Source: CAKZYD01 sp039814715 (lineage in GTDB: Bacteria > Pseudomonadota > Alphaproteobacteria > Sphingomonadales > CAKZYD01). From it: a stretch of DNA of 62,622 nucleotides. The stretch spans positions 1-62,622 of the forward strand of contig JBCCAR010000021.1 of NCBI GenBank assembly GCA_039814715.1, given 5' to 3'. The position numbers were made by a program, and so were the translations under genes. Shown one piece after another: positions 25,757 through 33,785 of the stretch. The notes beneath the pieces are model-generated. The model was not told the origin of the DNA, did no database searches, and saw only the letters and a program-made list of their open reading frames with translations. Positions within the stretch are counted from its first letter, which is position 1, and every line of letters begins with the position of its first letter.

Positions 25757-27412
25757 ATGACCGAGACACACCCTCCCCTGACCCCGCCGGCTGACAGCGT
25801 TTATGGCATTTTCGCGCCCAGCGCTGCAACGTTCCCTGATCATCCCGCGCTGCATATTCCTGGCCCCTGCCGTATCCCTGCGCAGAACGAAGCGGATATT
25901 CGCAGCTACGCGCAGCTGGCAGCGCAGGCTGACGCGCTGGCGAACACGCTATCAGAAGCAGGCTATGGCTGCGGCCATAGGATTGCGACGGCGCTGGACA
26001 ATTCCGCTGATTTCTTTGTGCATTTCCTGGCCTGCAACAAAATTGGCGTGTCTTTGGTGCCGCTCAATGCAGGCATGCCGCCTGAAGAGTTGGCCTATTT
26101 GATTGGCCATAGCGACTGCGCCTTTGTCATCGCGGCCAGCCACCATGAAGCGCATATTGCCGAAGCTATTGGCCATGTGGATAGAGCTGTGCCGCTGAGC
26201 CTGTCAGGCGCGGCTGTACCAGAGGCCCCAGCGCCGCTGCCAAATGCCTGGACCATGGGGCTCAGCGCAGAAGCGGCCATCCTCTATACCTCCGGCACAA
26301 CAGGAAAGCCCAAAGGCTGCATGATGGCGAACGAGTATTTCGTCATGGTCGCCGCTTACTACAAGGCCATGGGCGGGCACTGCACGCTTGAGGACGGCAA
26401 GGAGCGCCTCATTACGCCGCTCCCGGTGAACCATATGAACGCCATGGCCTGCTCCTTCCCAGCCATGATGATGACGGGCGGATGTTTGATCCAGCTCGAC
26501 CGGTTCTCCCCGTCGAGTTGGTGGGAACATGTGCGCGAGACGAAGGCCACATGCTTGCATTATCTCGGCGTCATGCCCGCCATGCTGCTGAACAAGCCAG
26601 AGAGCGAAAGCGATGATGTCTCGCAACAAATCAAGTTCGGCTTCGGCGCAGGCGTTGATCCCAAACACCAGATCAACTTTGAAAAGCGCTTTGGCTTCCC
26701 GCTGATTGAAGCTTGGGCCATGACAGAAACGGGCGCAGGCGGCTGGATGAGCTGCGAAAAAGAACCACGCTATCCAGGCCAGCGCTGCATCGGCGTGCCG
26801 CGCGATCATATGGACGTTAAATTGGTTGGCGAAGATGGCAGCGAAGTGCCTTTGGGCGAGCCGGGCGAACTGCTCGTGCGCACCAAAGGCGCCAACCCGC
26901 GCCGCTATTTCTTCACGGCCTATTACAAAGATGAAAAGGCGACGGCAGAGGCCTGGGCAGGAGACTATTTCCATACCGGCGACGTGGTACGGATGGACGA
27001 AAACGGCTTTTATTATTTCGTTGACCGGAACAAAAATATCGTCCGTCGCTCAGGCGAAAATATCGCAGCCGTCGAAGTTGAAAGCGTGATCGCTGCCCAG
27101 CCCGGCATTGAAAACCTGGCCGTCGTGCCCGTCCCAGACGATATCCGCGGCGAAGAAGTCTGCGCGCTCCTCGTTTTAAAAGACGGCTTTGAAGGCGATG
27201 AAGCCAAAGCGAAATCAATCCAGACCGCGGTATCGGACGCCTTGGTCTATTTCAAAAGCCCGGGCTGGGTGGGCTTTGTGAACGCACTGCCCCACACCGC
27301 TTCCAATAAACTCGCGCGCGGCGAAGTGAAAAAACTGGCACGCGCAATGCTTGAAGACGGCAGGCTGTTTGACCTGCGCGATGGCAAACGCAAAAGCCGG
27401 AAAGCCTCATGA
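25757..27412 (+). CDS. Acyl-CoA ligase (AMP-forming)
   Basis: A 551-residue ANL-superfamily enzyme that activates a carboxylic acid as its CoA thioester through an acyl-adenylate. The P-loop YTSGTTGKPKG is near residues 177-187, the WAMTETG adenylate motif near 318, YFHTGD near 407, and NIVRRSGENIAAVEVE near 427 with the A8 hinge. The catalytic Lys of the last core motif is in NKLARGEVKK near 516. Acids handled by close relatives include carnitine- and aryl-alkanoate-type compounds, so the substrate is open. It heads an operon with the thiolase-like and DUF35 genes and has operator copy 1 directly before it. The Shine-Dalgarno GAGAG is unusually close to the ATG. Confidence 0.9.
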   Translation: MTETHPPLTPPADSVYGIFAPSAATFPDHPALHIPGPCRIPAQNEADIRSYAQLAAQADALANTLSEAGYGCGHRIATALDNSADFFVHFLACNKIGVSLVPLNAGMPPEELAYLIGHSDCAFVIAASHHEAHIAEAIGHVDRAVPLSLSGAAVPEAPAPLPNAWTMGLSAEAAILYTSGTTGKPKGCMMANEYFVMVAAYYKAMGGHCTLEDGKERLITPLPVNHMNAMACSFPAMMMTGGCLIQLDRFSPSSWWEHVRETKATCLHYLGVMPAMLLNKPESESDDVSQQIKFGFGAGVDPKHQINFEKRFGFPLIEAWAMTETGAGGWMSCEKEPRYPGQRCIGVPRDHMDVKLVGEDGSEVPLGEPGELLVRTKGANPRRYFFTAYYKDEKATAEAWAGDYFHTGDVVRMDENGFYYFVDRNKNIVRRSGENIAAVEVESVIAAQPGIENLAVVPVPDDIRGEEVCALLVLKDGFEGDEAKAKSIQTAVSDALVYFKSPGWVGFVNALPHTASNKLARGEVKKLARAMLEDGRLFDLRDGKRKSRKAS

Positions 27413-27504
27413 ACGCCGCAAACACCGCCATCGCGGACTTGACCGCGGATCCTGCAGTGCTGATGGATAGACCGGGCCCCGGGTCAAGCCCGGGGACGCG
27501 GTGA
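27409..27504 (+). pseudogene. In-frame remnant of an earlier thiolase-like gene start
   Basis: An ATG overlapping the ligase stop (ATGA) opens 31 codons in the same frame as the downstream thiolase-like gene. The frame is closed by a TGA at 27502-27504 inside a palindromic repeat. The next in-frame ATG, 27511, is the present start. This looks like a translationally coupled start cut off by insertion of the repeat, but chance cannot be excluded because the first codons match nothing I know. Confidence 0.35.
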
Positions 27505-27505
27505 C
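27471..27505. repeat. Short palindromic repeat, family A, copy 2
   Basis: Perfect arms CCCCGGG / CCCGGGG at 27477-27483 and 27489-27495 surround TCAAG, the same loop as copy 1 at 185-203. It lies within an operon, between the ligase and the thiolase-like gene, where a stable hairpin could lower expression of the later genes. Confidence 0.75.
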
Positions 27506-27510
27506 GGGAG

Positions 27511-28680
27511 ATGCCCCAACCCTACGAAGGCGTCGCCCTCGTCTGCCCTGTTACGGTGCCCTATGAAAAGCGCTCTGACAAACCAGCGGCCTGGTGGATT
27601 GGCCGCGCTTTAAAAGCGCTTATCGATGCTGCTGGTCTTGAAAAAACAGATATCGATGGTTTTGCCGCCACATCCTTTACGCTCAGCCCCGATACGTCAG
27701 TTGGCCTGATCGAGCACTATGGCCTCACGCCGCGCTATTTGGAATGGATACCCACCGGCGGCGCGAGCGGTGTGATGGCCATCAAGCGCGCCGCGCGGGC
27801 GGTTCAGGCGGGCGATGCAGATATCGTGGCTTGTATTGCTGGCGACACCAACAATGCAGAGAGTTTTCAAGGCATTCTGGAGAATTTTAGCCGCTTTTCA
27901 ACCCAGGCCGTTCTGCCTTATGGCGGGCTCGGGCCAAACGGCGTGTTTGCTATGATCATGCGCCAATACATGGAAGCGTTTGGGGCGACCAGGGACGACA
28001 TTGGACGCCTCGCCGTGATGCAGCGCGCCAATGGAGCGACCAATCCCCTAGCCCTGCTCACATCTCAAATCACACTTGATGACTATATGAACGCCCGGCC
28101 CATTGCAGAGCCAGTGCACCTGCTGGACTGCGTTATGCCCTGCGCGGGGGCGGATGGCCTACTGGTGATAAGCATAGACCGCGCGAAAAGCCTAGGCCTG
28201 CCCTGGGTCCAGATCGATGGCGCGATTGAGCGGCACAACGCCTATGCGGGGTCAGAGCAGATTTTAAAAACAGGGCATATGATGGACGCTGGCAGCCTAT
28301 GGGAGCAGGCTGGCGCCGCGCCAAGCGAGATGGATTTTCTGCAAACCTATGACGACTATCCCGTCATCTCCATGATGCAGATGGAAGCACTTGGATTTTG
28401 CCCCTTTGGAGACGCAAAGACCTTTGTCGCGCAAACAGACATGACGCTGACCGGCATGCTGCCGCACAACACATCCGGCGGGCAACTGGCCATGGGCCAA
28501 GCGGGCGCGGCAGGCGGCTATCTCGGCCTTGTGGAAGCCATGCGCCAGCTGCTGCACCAGCCGCTCGGCCCGCAAATCGCTGGCGCAACAAAAGGCTGCG
28601 TGATGGGCTATGGAATGGTGAACTATGACCGCGGCCTGTGTTCAAGCGCCGCTGTCCTCTCCCGCGGAGGTACGCCATGA
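27511..28680 (+). CDS. Thiolase-like protein (SCP-x / Ltp2 type), probable retro-aldolase subunit
   Basis: A 389-residue thiolase-fold protein of the SCP-x-related group. The site that carries the nucleophilic Cys in true thiolases reads TGGASG (about residue 82-87), and the C-terminal GHPxGxSG motif reads GQAGAAGG after NTSGGQLAM, so both usual catalytic groups are missing. A Tyr-Asp pair (LQTYDDYPV, near 285) matches the segment holding the catalytic tyrosine in Ltp2-type aldolases. With the DUF35 gene overlapping its stop by four bases, this mirrors Ltp2-DUF35 of steroid side-chain removal and IpfD-IpfE of ibuprofen degradation. Function is inferred. GGGAG directly abuts the ATG. Confidence 0.78.
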   Translation: MPQPYEGVALVCPVTVPYEKRSDKPAAWWIGRALKALIDAAGLEKTDIDGFAATSFTLSPDTSVGLIEHYGLTPRYLEWIPTGGASGVMAIKRAARAVQAGDADIVACIAGDTNNAESFQGILENFSRFSTQAVLPYGGLGPNGVFAMIMRQYMEAFGATRDDIGRLAVMQRANGATNPLALLTSQITLDDYMNARPIAEPVHLLDCVMPCAGADGLLVISIDRAKSLGLPWVQIDGAIERHNAYAGSEQILKTGHMMDAGSLWEQAGAAPSEMDFLQTYDDYPVISMMQMEALGFCPFGDAKTFVAQTDMTLTGMLPHNTSGGQLAMGQAGAAGGYLGLVEAMRQLLHQPLGPQIAGATKGCVMGYGMVNYDRGLCSSAAVLSRGGTP

Positions 28681-28985
28681 GCCTGACTTTGCAAGTGTGC
28701 CAAGATTGCGGCGCCCTGCAGTATCCGCGCCGCGATGTGTGCGGCCAATGCCTTTCGCCCAATCTGAAAAATGAAAACGTTAGCGCCCAAGGCACGGTGC
28801 TGAGCTGGACGCAAGGCCATTTTAGCGTGCTACCAGCGTTTAAAGACAAAACACCCCTGACCCTTGTGCGCGTCAAGCTTGATGGCGGGGCGGTGGTGCT
28901 GGCGCTCGCCAAAGGCCCTCTCGCGACGCACGCACGCGTATTGCTGGCGATGACGGAAGGCCTACTGATAGCGGTGGCTACATGA
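28677..28985 (+). CDS. DUF35 OB-fold, zinc-ribbon protein (partner of thiolase-like protein)
   Basis: A 102-residue protein starting at an ATG that overlaps the thiolase-like stop codon (ATGA), so the two are translated together. A zinc ribbon uses C8, C11, C22 and C25, followed by an OB-fold starting at GTVLSWTQGHFS. Proteins of this family bind thiolase-like enzymes and complete an acyl-CoA aldolase or transferase complex. I take this start, and not one 39 bases upstream, because of the coupling and because the zinc ribbon begins at once. Confidence 0.88.
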   Translation: MSLTLQVCQDCGALQYPRRDVCGQCLSPNLKNENVSAQGTVLSWTQGHFSVLPAFKDKTPLTLVRVKLDGGAVVLALAKGPLATHARVLLAMTEGLLIAVAT

Positions 28986-29075
28986 CGGCTTTTGTGCTGT
29001 CAGCTCCTGCGTAACAAACCGCCGCGGCATAACGGCAATTGTGGGTGTGTGGGACGATCTGTACCTAAGCCTCCT

Positions 29076-29510
29076 TTAAGGCTTGCGCTGCACCGACATC
29101 AGATAAACCACCAAGTCTTCTATCCGCCTTTCAACATCGCGATCATTGGGCTTTAAGGCGGGAATATCGCCCATACCGACATCGTTGCGAAATTCATTGC
29201 CCCAGACCGGCATATCGCGCGGCCCATGGGCAATCACGTCGGCGCGGCCGTCAATGACCCAGCGCACTTTTTTGGCTGGAAAAACGCCACTGTTAATGAT
29301 CGCCAAGGTGGTTACGTCGGGCACTGGTACGTTCAAAAAGTTTGATAAAGGTCCATCGCCAATGCCGGCAGCACCATGGCAGACGGCACAGCTCTCCATA
29401 AAATCAGCGCGCCCGCGCTCAATTTGCTCTTCTGGCAAGGGGCTTGTTGGCGCGGCCATACCAGCCGTGGCTATGAAGACACATCCAGCAATCAACAAAA
29501 CTGTACGCAT
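29076..29510 (-). CDS. Periplasmic monohaem cytochrome c
   Basis: A 144-residue protein with a Sec signal cleaved near GMAA at residue 20 and a single haem motif CAVCH at 41-45. The sixth ligand is probably Met100 in HGPRDMPVWG. This is a class I cytochrome that could accept electrons from a periplasmic dehydrogenase such as the PQQ enzyme at 21866. GGAGGG is placed seven bases before the ATG. It stands alone between the DUF35 gene (convergent) and the LLM gene (divergent, with operator copy 2 between them), so it may belong to the same regulon. Confidence 0.88.
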   Translation of the reverse strand: MRTVLLIAGCVFIATAGMAAPTSPLPEEQIERGRADFMESCAVCHGAAGIGDGPLSNFLNVPVPDVTTLAIINSGVFPAKKVRWVIDGRADVIAHGPRDMPVWGNEFRNDVGMGDIPALKPNDRDVERRIEDLVVYLMSVQRKP

Positions 29511-29621
29511 AATTTCCCTCCATCATAAACAAGCCCGGATGCATCATACGCACTTTGACGGCTGAATTATTAAAATTCGCCGCCTTAGCCGATAGGTTTT
29601 AGCCATTCTATTTGCTTGAAA

Positions 29622-29641
29622 TTGCTTTAAGCTTGAAGCAA
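29622..29641. promoter_or_regulatory. Catabolic-regulon operator, copy 2
   Basis: A 20-bp palindrome with arms TTGCTT / AAGCAA around TAAGCTTG and a single mismatched pair, at the same position as in copy 1. Its core CTTTAAGCTTGAAG is identical to the minus strand of copy 1. It is 37 bases before the LLM start, between divergent promoters of the LLM and cytochrome c genes. Confidence 0.75.
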
Positions 29642-29677
29642 CCTGCATGAAATATCGTCTAGGGAGGGGAGTGCGCC

Positions 29678-30775
29678 ATGACCGCAATAGATCGCTTAAA
29701 AAACGGCAATGACTTCATTTTGGGCACGTTTGCCAGCAATTGTTCCGGCGGCATGGCCGTTACAAAGGTGCCAGAAAAGTGGGATGCAAGCTGGGCGTCT
29801 AATTTGAAACTGGCCAAATTGCTGGACGACGCTGGCATTGAAATGATGGTGCCGATTGCGCGCTGGGTTGGCTATGGCGGCGAAGAGATTGATTTTCACG
29901 CTGGCGTGCTGGAGACCATGACCTGGGCCACGGGGCTTTTGTCCCACACCAAGGATTTATCTGTCTTCGCTACCATCCACACTGCAGCCAATCATCCTGT
30001 CGTGGTCGCCAAGCAGCTGGCCACGGCGGACCATATCTCTGGCGGTCGCATAGGGCTCAACATTGTTGCCGGCTGGAATGAGCCGGAATACCGCGCCCTT
30101 GGCCTAACCCTGGCCGATGATCATGAGACGCGCTACGGCTACGCCAAAGAATGGTTTGATGTGGTCCGCAAGCTATGGAGCGCGCCGGAACGCTTTGATT
30201 GGAACGGTCAATACTTCCATTTAGATCAAGTCCATTCCGACCCCAAACCCTTAGGCCATATCCCAATCGTCAACGCCGCAGGCTCAGGCCAGGGACGTGA
30301 GTTTGCCGTCAACAACGTGGATTTCCTCTTTACGCCCGTGGTCGACCCAGAGCGCAGCAGAGAGGAAGTCAAAGAGCTTAAAGCCATGGGCGAGAAAGCC
30401 GGTAAGGACATCCGCTGCATCACCTTCGCCTCGATCGTGTGCCGCGAAACGGAGAAGGAAGCGCAAGACTATTTGAAATATTACGCGCAGGACAATGCCG
30501 ATTGGCCAGCGGTTGATAACCTGGTGAACCTGCAATTTGCGCACGCCCAGTCCTTCCCCCACGACCTACTCAAGCTGATGAAGGACCGCTTTGCCGCTGG
30601 CCATGGTGGCTACCCGCTAGTGGGCACGCCTGAGCAAGTCGCAGAGGGCTTTAAGATGTTCCATGACATGGGCTTTAACGGCTCCCTCTTCTCGTGCGTC
30701 GATTACGCCGAAGAATTCCCTTACATCCGCGATAACGTGCTGCCACTGCTGCAGGAGATGGGGATACGGGCGTAG
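29678..30775 (+). CDS. LLM-class flavin-dependent monooxygenase
   Basis: A 365-residue luciferase-like TIM-barrel protein, closest in pattern to the alkanesulfonate monooxygenase (SsuD) group. The start FILGTFASNCSGGMAVTKVP, the barrel segment SVFATIHTAANHPVVVAKQLAT and the motif GGRIGLNIVAGWNEPEYRAL near residues 125-144 are typical; the Asn-Ile-Val-Ala-Gly-Trp part surrounds the FMN phosphate. Such enzymes use FMNH2 from a separate reductase to oxidise C-S, C-N or ring substrates. A strong Shine-Dalgarno (GGAGGGGAG) precedes the ATG. Operator copy 2 upstream ties it to the CoA-ligase and opine-dehydrogenase-like operons. Confidence 0.87.
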   Translation: MTAIDRLKNGNDFILGTFASNCSGGMAVTKVPEKWDASWASNLKLAKLLDDAGIEMMVPIARWVGYGGEEIDFHAGVLETMTWATGLLSHTKDLSVFATIHTAANHPVVVAKQLATADHISGGRIGLNIVAGWNEPEYRALGLTLADDHETRYGYAKEWFDVVRKLWSAPERFDWNGQYFHLDQVHSDPKPLGHIPIVNAAGSGQGREFAVNNVDFLFTPVVDPERSREEVKELKAMGEKAGKDIRCITFASIVCRETEKEAQDYLKYYAQDNADWPAVDNLVNLQFAHAQSFPHDLLKLMKDRFAAGHGGYPLVGTPEQVAEGFKMFHDMGFNGSLFSCVDYAEEFPYIRDNVLPLLQEMGIRA

Positions 30776-30900
30776 AAGGGCCACTGGTTTGCAAGCAAGG
30801 TCAGGCCGTGTTGATACGCTTCGCTCTATCGCGCGCACGTGGGAGGCTGTAATACGAAGCCTTGAAAAAAATATGTGATCTGAAATTAGGAGATTTCCCC

Positions 30901-31455
30901 ATGCCCAGCAAACTCATCTCTCTCCTGTTTCTAACACTCGCCTTCATAGCGCCCACCAATGCACAAACGCCCATGCGCGATCTGGCGGCGCAGCGGTCGG
31001 CAATGCAGAAGCTTTCGGTTATGCATGGCACGTGGCTGGGCCAGGGGGAGCGGTATTTGCCAAGTGGGGAGACGTATCGGTTTACGCAAACGCTGCGCAT
31101 TGCACCGCAATCCTCTGGTCTGCTGACCACCATAGCAGGCCAAAGCTTACACCATGGCAATGAAGCCGAGAAGAAACCTGGCAGTGGTTCCTTTGCCGTT
31201 GTGATGTTTGATGAGACAGGCGGCGGCTACCGCTTCCATAGCTTTGGCTTTGGCCAGCGGGTGGAAGCAGATGCTTCCTTCCCTTCGCCGCGCGTGTTCC
31301 GCTGGACAGTCGCCGCTGGCCCAGCGTTGCTGCGCTTTACGATCGACTTAACACAAGACGGCGTTTGGAATGAGCTGGGTGAACGGTCAGGTGATGGCGG
31401 GAAGACCTGGCAGCCCACCAACAAGCTCATCGCCTACCGTACCGCGCTGCGCTGA
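30901..31455 (+). CDS. Exported protein of unknown function (DUF1579-like)
   Basis: A 184-residue protein with a Sec signal peptide ending near PTNA (residue 21). The mature part begins with KLSVMHGTWLGQGERYLPSG, similar to the start of small beta-barrel lipocalin-like or DUF1579 domains, and is rich in beta strands. The ATG at 30901 has AGGAG eight bases upstream; an earlier non-ATG frame start is not needed. It follows the LLM gene by 125 bp and probably shares its transcript. I cannot assign a function. Confidence 0.7.
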   Translation: MPSKLISLLFLTLAFIAPTNAQTPMRDLAAQRSAMQKLSVMHGTWLGQGERYLPSGETYRFTQTLRIAPQSSGLLTTIAGQSLHHGNEAEKKPGSGSFAVVMFDETGGGYRFHSFGFGQRVEADASFPSPRVFRWTVAAGPALLRFTIDLTQDGVWNELGERSGDGGKTWQPTNKLIAYRTALR

Positions 31456-31468
31456 TCAAAAACCGTGA

Positions 31469-31486
31469 TACTTTAAGCTTGAAATG
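31469..31486. promoter_or_regulatory. Catabolic-regulon operator, copy 3
   Basis: ATACTTTAAGCTTGAAATG matches the ATACTTTAAGCTTGAAGT of copy 1 over 16 contiguous bases. The right arm is less perfect than in copies 1 and 2. It is about 70 bases before the opine-dehydrogenase-like gene, in a typical promoter position. Confidence 0.7.
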
Positions 31487-31555
31487 TTTGAGGTTCGCCT
31501 GTTTCATAGGACGAGTGCACTATATGTGGCGCGCGCGATGACATAGGAGCTGAGC

Positions 31556-32644
31556 ATGGATATTGCAGTGATTGGCGGGGGCCACGGCAGCTATGCCGCC
31601 GCCGCGGAGCTATCTGAAAACGGACATAGCGTGCGCTTTTGGCGGCGGGATGCGGCTGCTTTTGCGCCCTTGTTGGACGGTAAACAAATTCATGTGAAGG
31701 ACTACCGCGGCAGCCGCACCATTGACATAGCGCGCCCAACGATTGACTTGGGCGCCGCCATTAAAGGTGCGCAGGTCGTGGTACTGCCACTGCCAGCGAC
31801 AACCCATGATGATATGGCAGCCAAATGCGCAGGCTTGTGGGAAGATGGCCAAGTGGTGTTTCTACCGCCAGGCACGTTTGGCAGTTATCTGTTTTTAAAG
31901 GCTGCGCGAAATGCTGGGAATATGGCGGATGTGACCTTCGCCGAAACCGGCACCCTACCCTATTTGGCGCGCAAGCATGGGCCCACGGACATTGTAGTGT
32001 CAGGCTTTGGGACACGGTTGCCCACTGGCTGTTTGCCTGCAAAAAATAGCGAAAAAGCACTCGCCTTGCTGGCGCAGGTCTACCCAGCCATCGAACCCAT
32101 TGAAGATGCGCTATCAGGCGCGCTGATGAATGCCGGGCCGATTATCCACCCCCCGCTTATCATCATGAACGCTGGCCCGCTGGAGCATTTTGATGCCTGG
32201 GACATTCATAACGAAGGGACGCAGCCGTCCGTCCGCGCTGTGACGGACGCGCTCGACCAAGAGCGCATCACCGTGCGCGAAGCATGCGGCTATGGCGCAC
32301 CGCATTTCCCTCTGGCAGATCATTATGCCACGCACGGCGATGAATGGATGTATGGGCGCAACGCCCATGGAAGCTTAACTGAGTCTGGCGATTGGCGTGA
32401 GAAAATCGATCTGAATGGCCATCGCTATATGATGGAGGATGTGAAGCTTGGGCTGTCGCTCATCTCGTCAGTAGGGCGATGGGCGGGCGTTAAAACACCG
32501 CTAACGGACGGCTTACTGGCGATGGGCAGCGCGATCAACGAGGAAGACTTTTATCAAACTGGGCGGACGTTAGAGCGTCTTGGCTTAGCCGACTTGAGCA
32601 AAGCGCAGATGACAGAGCTGATGCACAGCGGGCCAGCTGCATGA
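31556..32644 (+). CDS. NAD/NADP octopine/nopaline dehydrogenase family protein
   Basis: A 362-residue two-domain dehydrogenase. The N-terminal Rossmann domain starts IAVIGGGHGSYAAAAEL, and the C-terminal helical domain has the NAGPIIHPPLIIMNAG stretch near 190 and EACGYGAPHFPLADHY near 242 typical of the opine dehydrogenase family. Classic members join an amino acid and a 2-oxo acid reductively; many genomic relatives have unknown substrates, probably a 2-hydroxy or amino acid. GGAG precedes the ATG. Its last codon overlaps the next gene (ATGA), so the two enzymes are made together. Operator copy 3 lies upstream. Confidence 0.8.
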   Translation: MDIAVIGGGHGSYAAAAELSENGHSVRFWRRDAAAFAPLLDGKQIHVKDYRGSRTIDIARPTIDLGAAIKGAQVVVLPLPATTHDDMAAKCAGLWEDGQVVFLPPGTFGSYLFLKAARNAGNMADVTFAETGTLPYLARKHGPTDIVVSGFGTRLPTGCLPAKNSEKALALLAQVYPAIEPIEDALSGALMNAGPIIHPPLIIMNAGPLEHFDAWDIHNEGTQPSVRAVTDALDQERITVREACGYGAPHFPLADHYATHGDEWMYGRNAHGSLTESGDWREKIDLNGHRYMMEDVKLGLSLISSVGRWAGVKTPLTDGLLAMGSAINEEDFYQTGRTLERLGLADLSKAQMTELMHSGPAA

Positions 32645-33615
32645 CCAATATCATTATGCTTGGTGCAGGCCGTATGGGCCGGGGCATTGCACAAGCCTAT
32701 GCAGCCGCAGGACACGCCATTACTCTCTGCGACGTCAAAGAACGCGCGGGCGATGACAGCGTAAAAGTGCTCAGCGAGGCCAAAGCAGAGGTTGAAGCTG
32801 ATCTCATATTCCTCGCCGGTATTGGCGTTGGCACCGCTGAAGGCGTTCAAACTGCCTTAGAGCGCATCAGCTTTTTAAGCCGGCATGAGGCAGCGGGGGC
32901 TCTGGCAGACGCCGATATCGTCTTTGAAGGCGTGCCTGAAACCAAGGAAGCGAAGTCGGCCCTCTTCAAATGGGCCTGTAGCTTAGCGCCGGGCAACACG
33001 GTCATGTCATCAACCAGCTCCACGATGTCTGTGAGCGACCTAAAAGTCATGGGCACGAATCCTCAGCGGTTTGTGAACGCGCACTGGCTAAACCCCGCCA
33101 TGCTGATGCCACTGGTGGAGGTGGCGCGCTCCGAAGATACGGCCCAAAGCGCGGTTGATACGTTGACGGCATCGCTTGAAACCATCGGCAAGCACCCGGT
33201 TGTGATGAAAGATACGCCTGGGTATATCGTGCCGCGGCTTCAAGCCATGGCGCTCAATGAAGCCGCGCGCATGGCTGAAGAAGGGGTCGCATCGCCGGAA
33301 GATATCGATAAAGCTGTGCGCATGGGCTTCGGCGTGCGCTATGCCATTTTAGGTCTGCTTGAGTTCATAGATTTTGGCGGCAACGACATCTTGTATTACG
33401 CGACCGACTATCTGTCTAAAAACCTCGACGCCAATCGCTTTTCATCCCCGCCCATCGTTGCGGAGAATATGAAAGCTGGCCGCAATGGTATTCGTGATGG
33501 GAAGGGCATTCTTGATTGGGAGGGCGTAGACATTCCCGCCTACCGCGCCGAGCGGCTAGCAGCGTTTGTAAATTTGCTCAAGTTCTTACAGTTGGGGCCC
33601 AAAATGGACGGCTAG
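32641..33615 (+). CDS. 3-hydroxyacyl-CoA dehydrogenase family protein
   Basis: A 324-residue NAD-dependent dehydrogenase of the 3-hydroxybutyryl-CoA/HADH family. The Rossmann turn is GAGRMGRGIA at 8-17. The catalytic His and Glu are in NAHWLNPAMLMPLVEV near residues 140-155, and the downstream dimerisation helices follow VMKDTPGYIVPRLQAMALNEA. It would oxidise a 3-hydroxyacyl-CoA to the 3-oxo form, one step before side-chain cleavage by a thiolase-like enzyme such as that at 27511. It overlaps the preceding gene by four bases. Confidence 0.85.
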   Translation: MTNIIMLGAGRMGRGIAQAYAAAGHAITLCDVKERAGDDSVKVLSEAKAEVEADLIFLAGIGVGTAEGVQTALERISFLSRHEAAGALADADIVFEGVPETKEAKSALFKWACSLAPGNTVMSSTSSTMSVSDLKVMGTNPQRFVNAHWLNPAMLMPLVEVARSEDTAQSAVDTLTASLETIGKHPVVMKDTPGYIVPRLQAMALNEAARMAEEGVASPEDIDKAVRMGFGVRYAILGLLEFIDFGGNDILYYATDYLSKNLDANRFSSPPIVAENMKAGRNGIRDGKGILDWEGVDIPAYRAERLAAFVNLLKFLQLGPKMDG

Positions 33616-33722
33616 GCATCGCCGTAAGCCTGTTTTTTCTCCAATTTCCCAAACGACGAAAAAATACCTCTTCAACGCCGCCCAAATAGCGTGATTTTAG
33701 AATATTTTTTTCCATTACCGCG

Positions 33723-33735
33723 TTATCTTAGATAA
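33723..33735. promoter_or_regulatory. Inverted repeat before the Lrp/AsnC gene
   Basis: TTATC and GATAA flank TTA in a strongly AT-rich region (33640-33780) upstream of the regulator. Lrp-family proteins usually bind AT-rich inverted repeats at their own promoters, so autoregulation is plausible but not shown. Confidence 0.4.
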
Positions 33736-33785
33736 TGAACGCTCTAAAGATCACCATTTAGTATATTTCAGCCTAGAAAGTGCGC

